A stretch of 64,000 bases of DNA. Source: Trifolium pratense (lineage: Eukaryota > Streptophyta > Magnoliopsida > Fabales > Fabaceae). Positions 32,558-43,300 of the stretch are shown here, one piece after another; positions within the stretch are counted from its first letter, which is position 1; each line of letters starts with the position of its first letter. Where the stretch lies: assembly GCF_020283565.1 (NCBI RefSeq), contig NC_060061.1, positions 15,413,362-15,477,361 on the forward strand, read 5' to 3'. A program made the translations under genes and the position numbers. Below the pieces are notes generated by a model that ran no database searches, had not been told where the DNA came from, and saw only the letters and a program-made list of their open reading frames with translations.

Positions 32558-34583
32558 CTACACTTCATCATCAGGAGGGGTAACAATGGCTCCATCTCTC
32601 ACCTCCTTCTCCTCATCTAAACCCTCCTCGTTCAAACCGGGGTTGAGAATCCTAAGCTGAGCCACTGCGTTGTTGAAACTAAAAGCTGCAGCAGCCACCA
32701 TGTTGGACTCAAGCTCCTGGATCTTAGCGATCAAATCAGCACGAGAGGAGGAAGCATACTCCCCTTGAGGATCGAGCTCCTTCTCCCGATCTTCAACAAC
32801 CCCGGTGACTTGGAGCCTCTCCAATTTCCCTTCCAGCTCGCCAATTAAACCCTTCTGCTCGTCAACCTTCTGCACGGCACTATCCCTCTCCTCGGACACC
32901 GTCTTGAGCCTGTCCTCCGCTTCCTTGAGATTAGCCGAGAGGGTCTTGCGCTCCTCCCTGAACACTTCGCAGGAGGCCTCGGATTCTGCCAACCTCCGCT
33001 GCAACGAAGGCAACTCCTTGCGAGCTTCATCCCTCTCCTCCAAATACTTGCACTCCCGACCATTCAAAAAAGTCGCCATTTCGACCAATTTGAGTAGAGC
33101 CATGGATTGGGCAGCTATCTCGGCACGAAGAACCTCAGGACCCATATCCGATAGGATGGCTTCATCCGCGGGATTAATCTTCACTTTGGTAGCTCCGGTC
33201 AGTAGCTCGCCATGAGCATAAAGTGGAGGGAGGACAAAATCGTCAGCAGGAAGCCCAGCAGTCAACTTGTGGGGACCGGGAAGAGGAGGATCATCCTGGC
33301 CAGAAAGATCCACGATCACATGATCCTGTCGAGAAGAGGTTTCCTCCTCCAGCCGAGTCCTCTTTGAGCGATCCATGTTGGAAGCTGTGGGAGACTGAGG
33401 GGCAGAAGAAGTTGTAGCAGCGCTGCTCGCCTCCCTCTTGTTCTTGGCAGCACGAGCTTTGCGGAGAGCAGCAGATCCACTGGTCATTGTACCTACACAA
33501 ATCAGAGCATCAGTTAGCAAAACAGAAGGCAAGCGAATAGAAAAAGCAATAACAGTTGGTAGAAAATAAATAAAAGAAAGCTATGAGCATACTCCAAAAA
33601 ACGGTCAATTCCTCCGAGGTGTCGCAAGCGAGCAACTCTTTGGTAGCGATCACCTTCGGGCAGGTCAACCTTCGACCATCTTCCCCAAGCAAAGGCTCGC
33701 CATTCGAGTCACTCAGAAGGAACGGAGGCAAGCCCTCCACAAACTCTAATAATTTTTTGTAATCAGCTCTCTCCTCAGCTGACAACGCTCCCAGCGTAAA
33801 CACGAATTCTTTGGTCGACATGGAATAATGATCCCTGCGCCAATAGAAAGGAAATCGGGCAAAATCCTCCTCGATAGGGACCCCCTGCTCGTCAAGCACT
33901 TCCTGTCCCAGCTCATCAATTCGATGCCCCCTACGAACGAAATTGTTCCAACCTTTCGTCGTTATGGGCCTAACCCCATAGAAAACAGACTTGAACCCCC
34001 GTACCGACTCGTCGAACATATCAAAGAGGCGTTTCCGTTGCCTCAAAGAAACCCATCCATGTTTGGTGTCCGGTACTGGGGCTCCTTTCGCGAGCTTCCC
34101 TTTCGCCTGTTCCCCCCGAGGGCAGCTCCGTTGAAGGCCAAAATGGTAAAAGAATAAAGGCAAGGTGGGGCCCAAACCCAAATACTCAGCAGTCTTTTCG
34201 AAAGCCTTGATAAAGGCCAACGAGTTTGGATGAAGTTGAGAAGGGGCCAAGCGAAGATGACGAAAGATGGACACCTCCAGATCTGTGAAGGGCAGCCGAA
34301 TTCCCAGGTGCTTAAAGGCAATCTCGTACATGGGAATCGTCCCCCAAGCCCAATTACTGCAGATCCTATGACGAGCAGTAGGAATCCGCACCTCAAAATC
34401 TTCAGTGGGAGGAGTCTGTATATCCGTGCACATCGTCTCTGGGATGTCACTCTCGCAATTCTGATAAATCGACTCTGTCTCTCGAGGTTCGTCCGCCACC
34501 CATGAAAGGTCGGCTCGGACACGAATTGACGAGGACGGCTGTTGATCTATAAACGAGACTTGACTTTGAGATCCTTCAGCCAT
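32558..34583 (-). CDS. Antisense gene 1 of the retrotransposon (641 aa, spliced)
   Basis: Lies downstream of pol on the opposite strand. Exons 34583-33593 and 33492-32558 join in phase across a 100-base GT-AG intron, giving 641 residues. Exon 1 resembles the plant 'putative gypsy-type transposon' family: IPMYEIAFKHLGIRLPFTDL, FRHLRLAPSQLHPNSLAFI, LPLFFYHFGLQR. Exon 2 has a basic start (RKARAAKNKREAS), a Ser-rich linker and a long coiled coil (about residues 460-590, EERDEARKELPSLQRRLAES). The leader also appears split: donor AA|GTAAGTG at 35014 and an acceptor directly before the ATG (34584-34585), with a TATA box at 35147-35154. The function is unknown; antisense genes are known in Tat elements such as Grande. 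Confidence 0.85.
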
Positions 34584-35146
34584 CTAAAAGAAAACCTGAA
34601 AAAGCAGAGGAAGGAAAAATGAATTCGACATTCAAATCCACCCTTCCACCGCCAAATCAAGTGAAAGGGCGAGGATCTCAACAAAAGACTACGCGAAAAC
34701 TGAAAGGGATAAAATACTCTCTCCGGGCGCTAAATTCATAAAATAACCGAGCACGAAACGCATGTGGTGCTCGACACTGTTCTAAGCCAAAACCCAACCG
34801 TCAGTTGGTAAAAACGGCGATTTCTCGCCTGAAAACCGCGGAAAACCCCTATTTTGGGGGGAAAAGGGTGCTAATCACCACCTACAACCTTCAAAAAAGA
34901 CTACCCAGACTACACAGGAAACATACTACAGCCCTACACCGCGTGAACTATCTACAACAATCCAAAGTAAAATCCAAACAAAATCTTCAAAGATTAAAAG
35001 GATAAAACACTTACTTGTTGATCAAATGAAGACAGGAATGAGGAGTTTGTAGTAGAAAAACACCAGAGAAAGCTTGGACCGGGAAGGCAAAATGATAGAG
35101 AAAGTAAGTGAGAAACTGTAAAGTTTCAAACGAAAAACCTCCCTCC

Positions 35147-35154
35147 TATATATA
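35147..35154 (-). promoter_or_regulatory. TATA box for antisense gene 1
   Basis: TATATATA between C and GG on the minus strand, about 140 bases before the predicted leader donor at 35014. It places an antisense transcript start near 35120, away from the LTR promoters. Confidence 0.6.
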
Positions 35155-35773
35155 GGCCAACGCATCCGTACAGGAAAATTCGCGCCGCTTCCATCTGAAC
35201 CACAGGATCGATCTAACGGTCCGGATCAATCACGATCAAGTGGCCCAGATGTGATCTCAGGGGAAACGAAAAGGCGCGAAAATCCAACGGTCCAAAACGA
35301 CCTCGAAGTTCAAATCTCAAAGAATAGCCACTCGAGTGCTGTTTCATAGCCTTTACACGTGGCGAGAGGAAACGAAGCGACTCGTCCTTTCAAGTCACAC
35401 CCGTCTGCTCGCGCAAATCTCGCGAAATCCAAGACACCACATCCCGAGAAAATTGCGACCAAATAAGGAAACGCAAGATCCTCGGAATCCTTCCCCTTAT
35501 TTCTTTGCTAAAAATACGGGGAAAGCCGCAGCAATCGAATAAGAACACCGCGCTCCTCGACAAAATTCGTAAAGTCGAAAACATGCTCGAACAATGAGTA
35601 TAATTTTTCGATCGAAAGTCCGCTCGGAATGGTTCGGAAAATTAGCGACATTATTAAAGAGCATACATAAAGCATGAGTGCAAATAAATTATGCTCGGGA
35701 AAATCAAAAGAGAATTATTTTATTAATGATAGCCCGTTACAAAGGGAAGAGAATTACAAATGGATCCGAGCAC

Positions 35774-36130
35774 CTAATCCTCGTGCTCGGAACCTGAGCT
35801 AATCGCGGAATCCGAATCAGTCCACAGCACCTCCTCTGGCCATATCTTAGCCTCTTTCCCAACCTGGGACCCCCCTTCACCAGAGGCAGGGCCAGGAGGA
35901 TAGAGATGGGGAGATTGATGAGCCCTCAGGAACTCCTCGACTGCCCCAATGAAATCCGCCGATTCGTCGGAACTGGAGGTATCAGAAGTATCCGAGGAAG
36001 GGAACATCACCTTAGCTTCTTTCCCCTTTTGAGAACGAGCCGGTGCAGGCTTAGGAACTTCCGCTCTCTTTTTCCCTCTTCGAAACTCAGAGCCATCAGC
36101 AACAACCTTCTTGGAATCCCTATTATCCAT
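35774..36130 (-). CDS. Antisense gene 2 of the retrotransposon (118 aa, acidic)
   Basis: Intact small frame, MDNRDSKKVVADGSEFRRGK at the start, then a basic stretch and a Ser/Asp-rich middle (SSDTSDTSSSDESADFIGAV), ending in an acidic tail (ISSGSEHED). It sits between antisense gene 1 and the 3' LTR, 48 bases downstream of a TATA box. No family recognised. The charge pattern would suit a protein that binds RNA or basic partners, but that is a guess. Confidence 0.55.
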   Translation of the reverse strand: MDNRDSKKVVADGSEFRRGKKRAEVPKPAPARSQKGKEAKVMFPSSDTSDTSSSDESADFIGAVEEFLRAHQSPHLYPPGPASGEGGSQVGKEAKIWPEEVLWTDSDSAISSGSEHED

Positions 36131-36176
36131 CGCTAGCCTTCAAACTCAGGATATGGGAAGCCAAAGGATAAGCAAG

Positions 36177-36184
36177 TATTTATA
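36177..36184 (-). promoter_or_regulatory. TATA box for antisense gene 2
   Basis: TATAAATA on the minus strand, 48-54 bases upstream of the ATG at 36130, so the transcript would have a leader of only about 20 bases. Confidence 0.5.
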
Positions 36185-36421
36185 GCAAAACTTGCCACCC
36201 AAAGGACCAGTCACCACACCTGACATCCCATAAATGCGAGAGGCGGCTGCAGAATCCTAGGATTGACCACTTGGAATAAACGATTTTCCCTTTCCAAAGC
36301 TTGACTTTGACCATAGGGACACTGCGAAAATTCAGCTGCCCAACTCGGATCTGGTACGTTCGGTAAATCGAGACGAATCGATAAAGCTTCAAGTCATTAC
36401 CCTCGCCTACGAGCATAACGA

Positions 36422-36434
36422 CTTGGGGGGCTCC
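36422..36434 (+). promoter_or_regulatory. Polypurine tract
   Basis: CTTGGGGGGCTCC immediately before the 3' LTR, the plus-strand primer position. The G-run followed by CTCC is as in other Tat elements. Confidence 0.7.
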
Positions 36435-36835
36435 TGTTCTGGGCCGAGCTTAGAGCTCGAGCATCAGAGGGTGTCGAACACACATACCATCCGAGCACGT
36501 CCTAACGGTCAGATACCCTTGCGTATTGTAACGGCCGTAAACCGGAATGATGAGCATTTACTGCACATCAAGGCCTCCAAGCCGTTTTCCGGCAGCCACT
36601 TGATGGCCATTAATGCCATCAAGGGCCTTAGCCCAGCGCTGGGGGCTATATATATGCATCTCACTTCATTTGCAAGGTACGCATCTTTTATAGCTAAGAA
36701 AACCTTACACACAAACTGACTTGAGCGTCGGAGTGCCTGCAGGTACACAACCCCCCTCCGCTCCAACAGGGGTCCCAAACGCTCTCAACCACCGCAAACG
36801 CCGGCGAAGTCGCATCGTTCTGGTCAACACGATCA
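36435..36835 (+). repeat. 3' LTR (401 bp)
   Basis: Same as the 5' LTR over its whole length as far as I can read it, followed by the target duplication GAACC. Confidence 0.96.
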
Positions 36836-37128
36836 GAACCAACAAATTGGAGCACTAGAATTGATATACCAACACACACGATGTAATGATAACCAAAATA
36901 AGAGAAACTCAAGTACATAAAGTATTAATTAGTCCATGATATATATGTCAAAAAAGGATGACACATTCATAGATTATTAAAATCTTACATAAAAAAAAAA
37001 AAAAAACAAAATAGTGAAACATTATTTCATTTTGTTCCATGATTATATAATGCAACAATGATAGATACTTAGCAATATTATATGGTTGAGACCCTTTTAG
37101 CTCAGTCATATTAACTTGTTAATTGTAA

Positions 37129-37620
37129 TTAATATGGTTTTTGGCCAACATAATTACCAGGGGGATCATAATTGCAAGTAACAAACCACCATCCATTAGT
37201 GCATTGTACCCTTGCACATCCTAATCTAACAGAGTTACTCCAAACAACTTGAGTATAATGCAAGCATTGTCCATTATTAATGCATGCATTAGTGTTATAA
37301 TCATAGTTTGGTTTTTCATTAACCCACAAATTCACTGCAGAAACTCCAGTAAATGTACCACTTGATCCCTTTGCAAGATTCTCACCATAAGGTCCATTTG
37401 AATGAACCAAATTGCAATCACTTTTCCTTGAATTTGCATAGTTCAAAGCATAGGTAGCAACTGTGTTGTCCCAAGTAATATTTGCAACGCCAACTAACGC
37501 ACGAGCCGCGTTGTGGACGTTGAGATAATCTTGAGGTGAGTTTTGAGCATTGGAGAATGAAAACCAAATGGTTAAAATGATTAAGAGGCTAAAAAGAGAA
37601 AATGAGTTTGTGAAAGCCAT
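37129..37620 (-). CDS. PR1: PR-1-like CAP-domain secreted protein
   Basis: Intronless, 163 residues from the ATG at 37620. An upstream in-frame extension exists, but the signal peptide starts at MAFTNSF. The N-terminus is a hydrophobic signal peptide ([17 protein letters not shown]). The mature CAP domain has [52 protein letters not shown] and the C-terminal [15 protein letters not shown], with six cysteines for three disulfides. It would act in the apoplast, with sterol binding and antimicrobial defence in the family. The C-terminus fits the CAPE1 peptide consensus (CNYxPxGNxxxxxPY), so an 11-residue signal [11 protein letters not shown] might be released. The retrotransposon inserted about 290 bp downstream of its stop. 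A dead relative lies at 19270-19800. Confidence 0.93.
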   Translation of the reverse strand: MAFTNSFSLFSLLIILTIWFSFSNAQNSPQDYLNVHNAARALVGVANITWDNTVATYALNYANSRKSDCNLVHSNGPYGENLAKGSSGTFTGVSAVNLWVNEKPNYDYNTNACINNGQCLHYTQVVWSNSVRLGCARVQCTNGWWFVTCNYDPPGNYVGQKPY

Positions 37621-37689
37621 GGTTATGTTTCTTAGATGAGAACTTGTGTTAATATGATGGTTCTTGCATTGCATGGAGTGAGATTATTT

Positions 37690-39090
37690 ATAGGGTGTGT
37701 TTGTGTGGTTTTTAATGAAAATGATTAAGTTAACAATCCGGGTCTTACTATTTTTAGCTAAAGAAAGGGTACTTTATTGCATCTTTAAGCAAAAAAGGTA
37801 CTTCCCCCTTAGTATATGATTACTACTTTGAGAAGTGATAAAAATGATAAAGTAATTATGGTAACATGATGGAGGGTTTACTTAATCAGTTAATTGTAAT
37901 TAACTATGGATTGTATTCTCTTTTCACATACATAAGCAATGCAAACCTCAACTTGGAGAGGATATTTCGGGTTATAGCAGGGCTTAAATTTTGTAACTTG
38001 CAATAAACTAGTATTACAACTTGGATAGTTGATATGGCATTTAAAATAATAGTTTTTCAATTGAGTCTTTGTTTCAAAAGTATGAAATAAAATAATCAAC
38101 GGGTTGAGTCTAGTGGAATCGACTAAACTCTCTTATTATGGTGATAAAAATGGGAAGAAGAAAAATACAAAAATCGATGAATGAATTTAAACTACATCGA
38201 TTTTCGTATTTTTCTTTTTTACCATTTTTTTCCTTCCAACCAAATGAACCATAAGAGAATGTCGATTTGTACCGTGAGAATTGACGAAAGGGTTAGATGG
38301 AGAGCTTGAACTATCTGGACAAAGAAACAACCCACCACCACCTCACCACATCACCAACTATGAGATGGTGGAGAATAAACATTATCAACCACGTTAGGGG
38401 GGAGAAAAGCCTTACAGCAAACACATCACCCACATCAAGGAGCTTGGTTTGACCACCACCTCCAAAGAAACACCAACACTGCCTCCTAGCAATTAATGTA
38501 ACCACCGTCATTAAAATTCTTTCAAGAATCAGCTAGACCCGCCGCCTTTAGAGCCACCCCACGCAACCATCATGCCTTTAGAGCCAACCCTTCGGTAAGA
38601 TATTTTTTTTTAATTTTGTAGGCAAAAAAAAATTATTTGTAGGATTTTTTTTTAAAATTTTGGGAAAAAAAAAGAAAATTCGTTTTTTATTTTGTAGGAA
38701 AAAAAACTTTTTTTATAAAAAAAATATTATCTGACGTAAAATTTAAAAAATAAATATAAATGATTTTTTTCTATGTGTACAAGTCACGTCAGCAGATTTG
38801 CATAGTCACATCACATGGACCAATATGATATTTAAGCCAAAATAAAAATATGAATGAGGAATCGAACCCACGACTCACAAAAGCAAAATAAAGATTACAA
38901 TCACTAAGCCAAAAAGCATTACATGTTAATTGACGCAATGTTTAATATAAAGACAAATATATCATCAATACTAATATAAAACTCCTAAAGGAAAAGAAAA
39001 TTTTAATTATAGTTGTTTATGCATGTGAGAAACTACCACATGCAAATGCAACCTCTGCTGCTGACACTCAAACTACATGTAAAAATATTT
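37690..39090. other. Intergenic region upstream of the PR-1 gene
   Basis: AT-rich. Contains a small hairpin (about 38156-38218, AAAATACAAAAATCGAT and its complement), a CCACC-rich patch at 38320-38480 and a tRNA-like scrap (listed separately). No gene recognised. Confidence 0.5.
38855..38930 (-). repeat. tRNA-like (SINE-derived) fragment
   Basis: On the minus strand, TTTGGCTTAGTGATTGT (A-box-like) and, about 30 bases later, GTGGGTTCGATTCCTC (B-box-like). Likely a retroposed tRNA-derived piece. Confidence 0.4.
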
Positions 39091-39099
39091 AGGGTTAAC

Positions 39100-39430
39100 A
39101 AGTGTTTATCGTGTAATGTAAGGGAGTTTTGGTTTATCTTTCTCGTAATGTATATTTTTTTGAATTACCTCCTATAATGTGAAGATTCTTTCATTTTCCC
39201 CCTTATGTAACATGTATAGTTGACTTAAGATTCCGTCATTTTGCCTCCTGTAATGTTAGTGAATTTTGGTTTATCTCCCTCGATGACCATGTGATATCAT
39301 CATTTTTGTATAATCTTAAGTCAACATATTTCATGAGAGGTAAATGACAGAATCTTCTCATTACATGTGATAATTCAAAAAGAAAAATATTACAGGGGAG
39401 TAAATCAAAACTCGCCGGTGGTAATTTAGA
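39100..39430. mobile_element. Foldback MITE
   Basis: The left half (GTAATGTAAGGGAGTTTTGG.., GAATTACCTCCTATAATG, GAAGATTCTTTCATTT, GTTGACTTAAGATT) is matched in reverse complement by the right half (AATCTTAAGTCAAC, AATGACAGAATCTTCTCATT, AATTCAAAAAG, ATTACAGGGGAGTAAATCAAA). Long imperfect arms meet near 39265. Confidence 0.65.
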
Positions 39431-39809
39431 CTCCTTCCGATTTTACATGTTATTATCAAACACACAATACAAGTTTATGTGTTGTACAAGATATATAATA
39501 ACTGACCGGTTATTGAATGGATGATCTCATAGGTTTAAGGTTTAAATGGTCGAATCGAGATTCAATCGAATCAGACCGTTTTTAATTATATATATATATA
39601 TATTGAATGATATTTTTTTTACTATTTTTTTTTGAAGCAATTTTTAAATGATATATAAAATGACAATTACATAAAAATAATTCACACTATTTAATATACA
39701 TACGCAGTGCACTGTGACTGTACATTTATAATAGAAATTTATATTTTATTTATTAAAGGAAATGGTCATGCACCTTTTCTCGTGTGACCTACAAAATTAC
39801 CAAAATACT

Positions 39810-40040
39810 TCTATCCGCTACTTAAGTAGCAGATTCAACGTTTAAAATCTTAAAAATTTCATGGGTACGTAGGAGGGTGTTTTTTTTCCTTAAAAATTCT
39901 CATTTTTATAACGTCTGTTATTTAAGTAGGGGACAAAATCCGCTACTTAAGTAGAGGATAGTTAAAATCTTGAATTTTCTTGTAGGGTGTTTTCTTTTCA
40001 CAAATTTCTCATTTTTATAACGATCGCTATTAATTAGTGG
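39810..40040. repeat. Degenerate tandem repeat with CTACTTAAGTAG palindromes
   Basis: CCGCTACTTAAGTAG(C/A)(A/G)GA occurs twice, each followed by a TTAAAATCTT..AGGGTGTTTT and CTCATTTTTATAACG phrase. The unit is about 125 bases, in two copies. Confidence 0.6.
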
Positions 40041-40170
40041 AACGGTAAAATTGAAAACTGGTAGGGCTCGCAAAAAACTGATATAATGACATTAAGTAAA
40101 TCTTAAAAAAAAAAAATTGGCCCAATAAGTAAACAGAGTATGTAGTATTATGAATGGCCATATATATATA

Positions 40171-40244
40171 GTGCCATAGTTACTTCTGGATTATCATCTC
40201 AAGAATTAGAAGTTAGAAGTGACCAAGATAGATATCAAAACCAT
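40171..40244 (+). repeat. Left copy of the viral terminal overlap
   Basis: 74 bp matching 47595-47668 with two differences. It is open in the ORF1 frame, though the start codon for this part lies only at the right end. The left neighbour is an (AT) run. Confidence 0.9.
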
Positions 40245-40328
40245 GAATTAGAAATAGCTGAAATTGAAAACAAATTACAGAATTGGAAATTACCCGAAAT
40301 CAGTTATAAAGAGATTTATAAATCAAGT

Positions 40329-43300
40329 ATGTTTGATAACTTTAGAGCACATAGTATTACTCAAACTATAGAATCATCAAAATCTATAACCCATCAACGA
40401 GAAACTATTAATTTATTAAATGAAAAATTAATAGAAGAACATGTAAAACAAGGCTTTCGTTATATTCATTTAGGATTAATTCAAGTAGCGGTAAAACCTC
40501 TACATAAATTAGGATTGAATACTCCAATATTACTGGTATTAAGAGATAGCAGAATTAAAACATTTCCTGAATCTATAATAGCTATTCTTGAATCAAATTT
40601 AAATGATGGACCAGTTTATTTTAACTGTTATCCTAATTACTCTATGAATTTAACAGATAGTTTCACACCTACATCATTTGTAATTAATATTCAATGTATG
40701 GATGACTTATTTAATGAAGGAGTTGCCAATATAGATGTATGTCATAGAATTAAATATAAAGTTTCAAATATTAATTACAATTTTAAAGCAATTAGAAGTT
40801 CGCCGAAGAACGAAACCATTATTGTAGAAGCTAATTTAAGACGATCAAATATTACTACACCTAAAAGATTAAAAGCTTCTGACTTAAGACAGAAATTACC
40901 AGAGGAATGGATATTACAGGATATAATGCCTCCCCCAAAATTAGAGTCTAGACAACCTAGACAATTTATATTAGAAAATGATGGTAGCATTAGGATAAGA
41001 ATGAATAGAAGTCAATCCATGAGGATTGAAGAACCTATTAGTAGTAGAGCTAGTACAAGCTCTAGAAGATCTATAGATTCTACCATTAATATTAATTTAA
41101 CAGGAGTTGATTTTACTCCTAATATTCCCCAACCTATTTATGAGACTGAAGGAAGAAATGATTCTCCTCCTATGTCTCATACTGCCTCACAAATTCTTAG
41201 TGTTATAGAATTAGAAGAAGAGTTTGAAATAGATAAAGCCTGGATTAGAAAAGATTTTGAAGCAGATTATAATAAAGAAAAAAGAGATTGGTACTTTGGT
41301 ACTTTTGAGAAAATACAAACTACTTATTATCTTAAAAGATTTTATGATTATATTAGAAATAAAAGAATTAATGTTTATTTCTTCACTTGGTTTGAAGAAT
41401 ATTGTATAGAACAAAAAATAATTAATCCTTTCGTACAAACAAATTATTTAAATGTTACAACAAAAACTGCTAAAAAATGGACAACATTAACCAATAAAAC
41501 TGTTGAATCTGTTCATCCTCCATTAGAAGCCATTAAGATAGAAAGTCATAATGTACACTTAGAAGCTTATCCTTTTAAATCACCGGAAAACGCTGATATA
41601 GGAAAAGTTCAGTCTCAGCTGAATTTTTCAAATACCATACTAAGCACCATAGCAGATCAGTTAGATAGAGTAGAGACTCAAATGTCTCATACTCCCCTTA
41701 CAAATAATAAAATAGAATCTTACAAGGATTTTCCTTTAAATCCGCAAAGACCTATATATAAATTAATTAATGTTCCTGAGAAGGATTTAAGCGAAGTTAA
41801 ATTAGGACCTAGCAAAGATGAATTAGTAGACAACCTTATGAAAAAATTATCTGATTTATCTATTAATGGAAAAGCAAAAGCCCAAGTAAATATATTAGAA
41901 AAAAGTGAAGATAACTCTGAGATTAATAGAATTAGAAAACACATGGGTTATCAAGGAAGAACTAGAAACTATTATCCTAGACCTAGTTTTCCAGATCTTC
42001 AATTTGAAGAAGCTAGAGACATGGTGGCCAGCTCTTACAGCGGTAATTCAATTATAGAATGGAATATAGATGGACATAGTGAACAAAATATATTAAATAC
42101 CATTCAAGAGATGACCATGGCAGCTACAGCTTTTAAATCAATAGGAGAAAATTCAGATAAAAAAGCTGCTATATTAATAATTACTGGTTTTACTGGACAA
42201 TTAAAAGGATGGTGGGATAATATAATTAGTCCTGAAGAAAAACTTGCTATCTTAGAAGCTAAAAAATTAGATCCGTCAACAGGCATCATAGGAGATGAAG
42301 ATGCTGTTAATACTTTATTATATACAATTACCAAACACTTTGTAGGAGATCCAGCTCAAATACAGGATAGAGCTGCAGATCAATTAGCAAACCTTTATTG
42401 CCCTACAATGAGTGATTATCGTTGGTATAAAGATATGTTTTTATCAAAATTATGTAATAGACCTGATGGTGGCGCTGATTATTGGAAAGAACGATTTATA
42501 GCAGGATTACCTAGATTATTAGCAGAAAAGGTTAGGATGGCTAAAGCTAAGAGTAATGGAGTAATTCCTTACTCTATATTAACTTTTGGACAAATATCCA
42601 GCCAAATTATAGAAACTGGAATAGGAATTTTTACAGATTTTAAAATACAAAATAAAATTAAATCTGAGGTAACTCAAAGTAAAAGAGAATTAGGTTCCTT
42701 CTGTGAACAATTTGGAATAGAACCCATTAGAGCCCCTAGTAAAAAGAATAGGAAAAATTACACGAAAACCTCTAGTAATTATAAGCCTTATAAAAAACGA
42801 AGAAATCATTACAAGAAAAATAAAGAACCCTCTGAAGATAAATCTTATAAAAAATCTAAAAGAAAGAAGAAAACATTTAAAAATGATAAATCTGATATTA
42901 AATGTTTTAAGTGTGGACGTTTTGGTCATTATGCAAAAACTTGTCGGGTTAAGCAAAAAATTAACGAAATTCATAAATTAGACATCAGTGATCAGTTAAA
43001 AGAGAATCTTATTAATGTATTAAAAGATATTATGTTAAATGATACTTCATCCATTAGTTCTGAAGAATCTTCTTATGAAGAAGATGACATTAATCAAATA
43101 TTAACCAGTTCCGAATCGGAAATTAGTTCTGAAGAAGACTGTTGTTTAGGAGCTGAATTATGTACTTGCGATAAGTGTATTAAAGGTATAAATGTAATTA
43201 CTAGTGATCAGGCTACTACCTTAATAAGCATATTAAAAGATATGCCTGAATCTTCACAAAAGGAAGAATTCATGTTACAAATTAAAAATATGATCGACCG

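Larger units (their letters stand above)
25679..36840 (+). mobile_element. Complete Tat-lineage Ty3/gypsy LTR retrotransposon
   Basis: 11,152-bp element flanked by the 5-bp duplication GAACC (25679-25683 and 36836-36840). Order: 5' LTR, primer site, gag-pol in one frame, a ~4.5-kb downstream region with two antisense genes, polypurine tract, 3' LTR. A second RNase H domain before integrase and antisense frames after pol are marks of the Tat lineage (Grande, Retand and relatives). The LTRs show no difference that I can find and all long frames are intact, so insertion was very recent and the copy may be autonomous. It landed in the 3' flank of the PR-1 gene: the interrupted phrase resumes on the other side with GGAGCACTAGAATT. 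Confidence 0.96.

Noticed and set aside
33828..34522. Other frames overlapping antisense gene 1
   Set aside because: Frame shadows of the 641-residue spliced gene, which has the family motifs.
40775..42974. Minus-strand frames inside viral ORF1
   Set aside because: Low-complexity Phe/Ile/Ser shadows of A/T-rich sense coding sequence.
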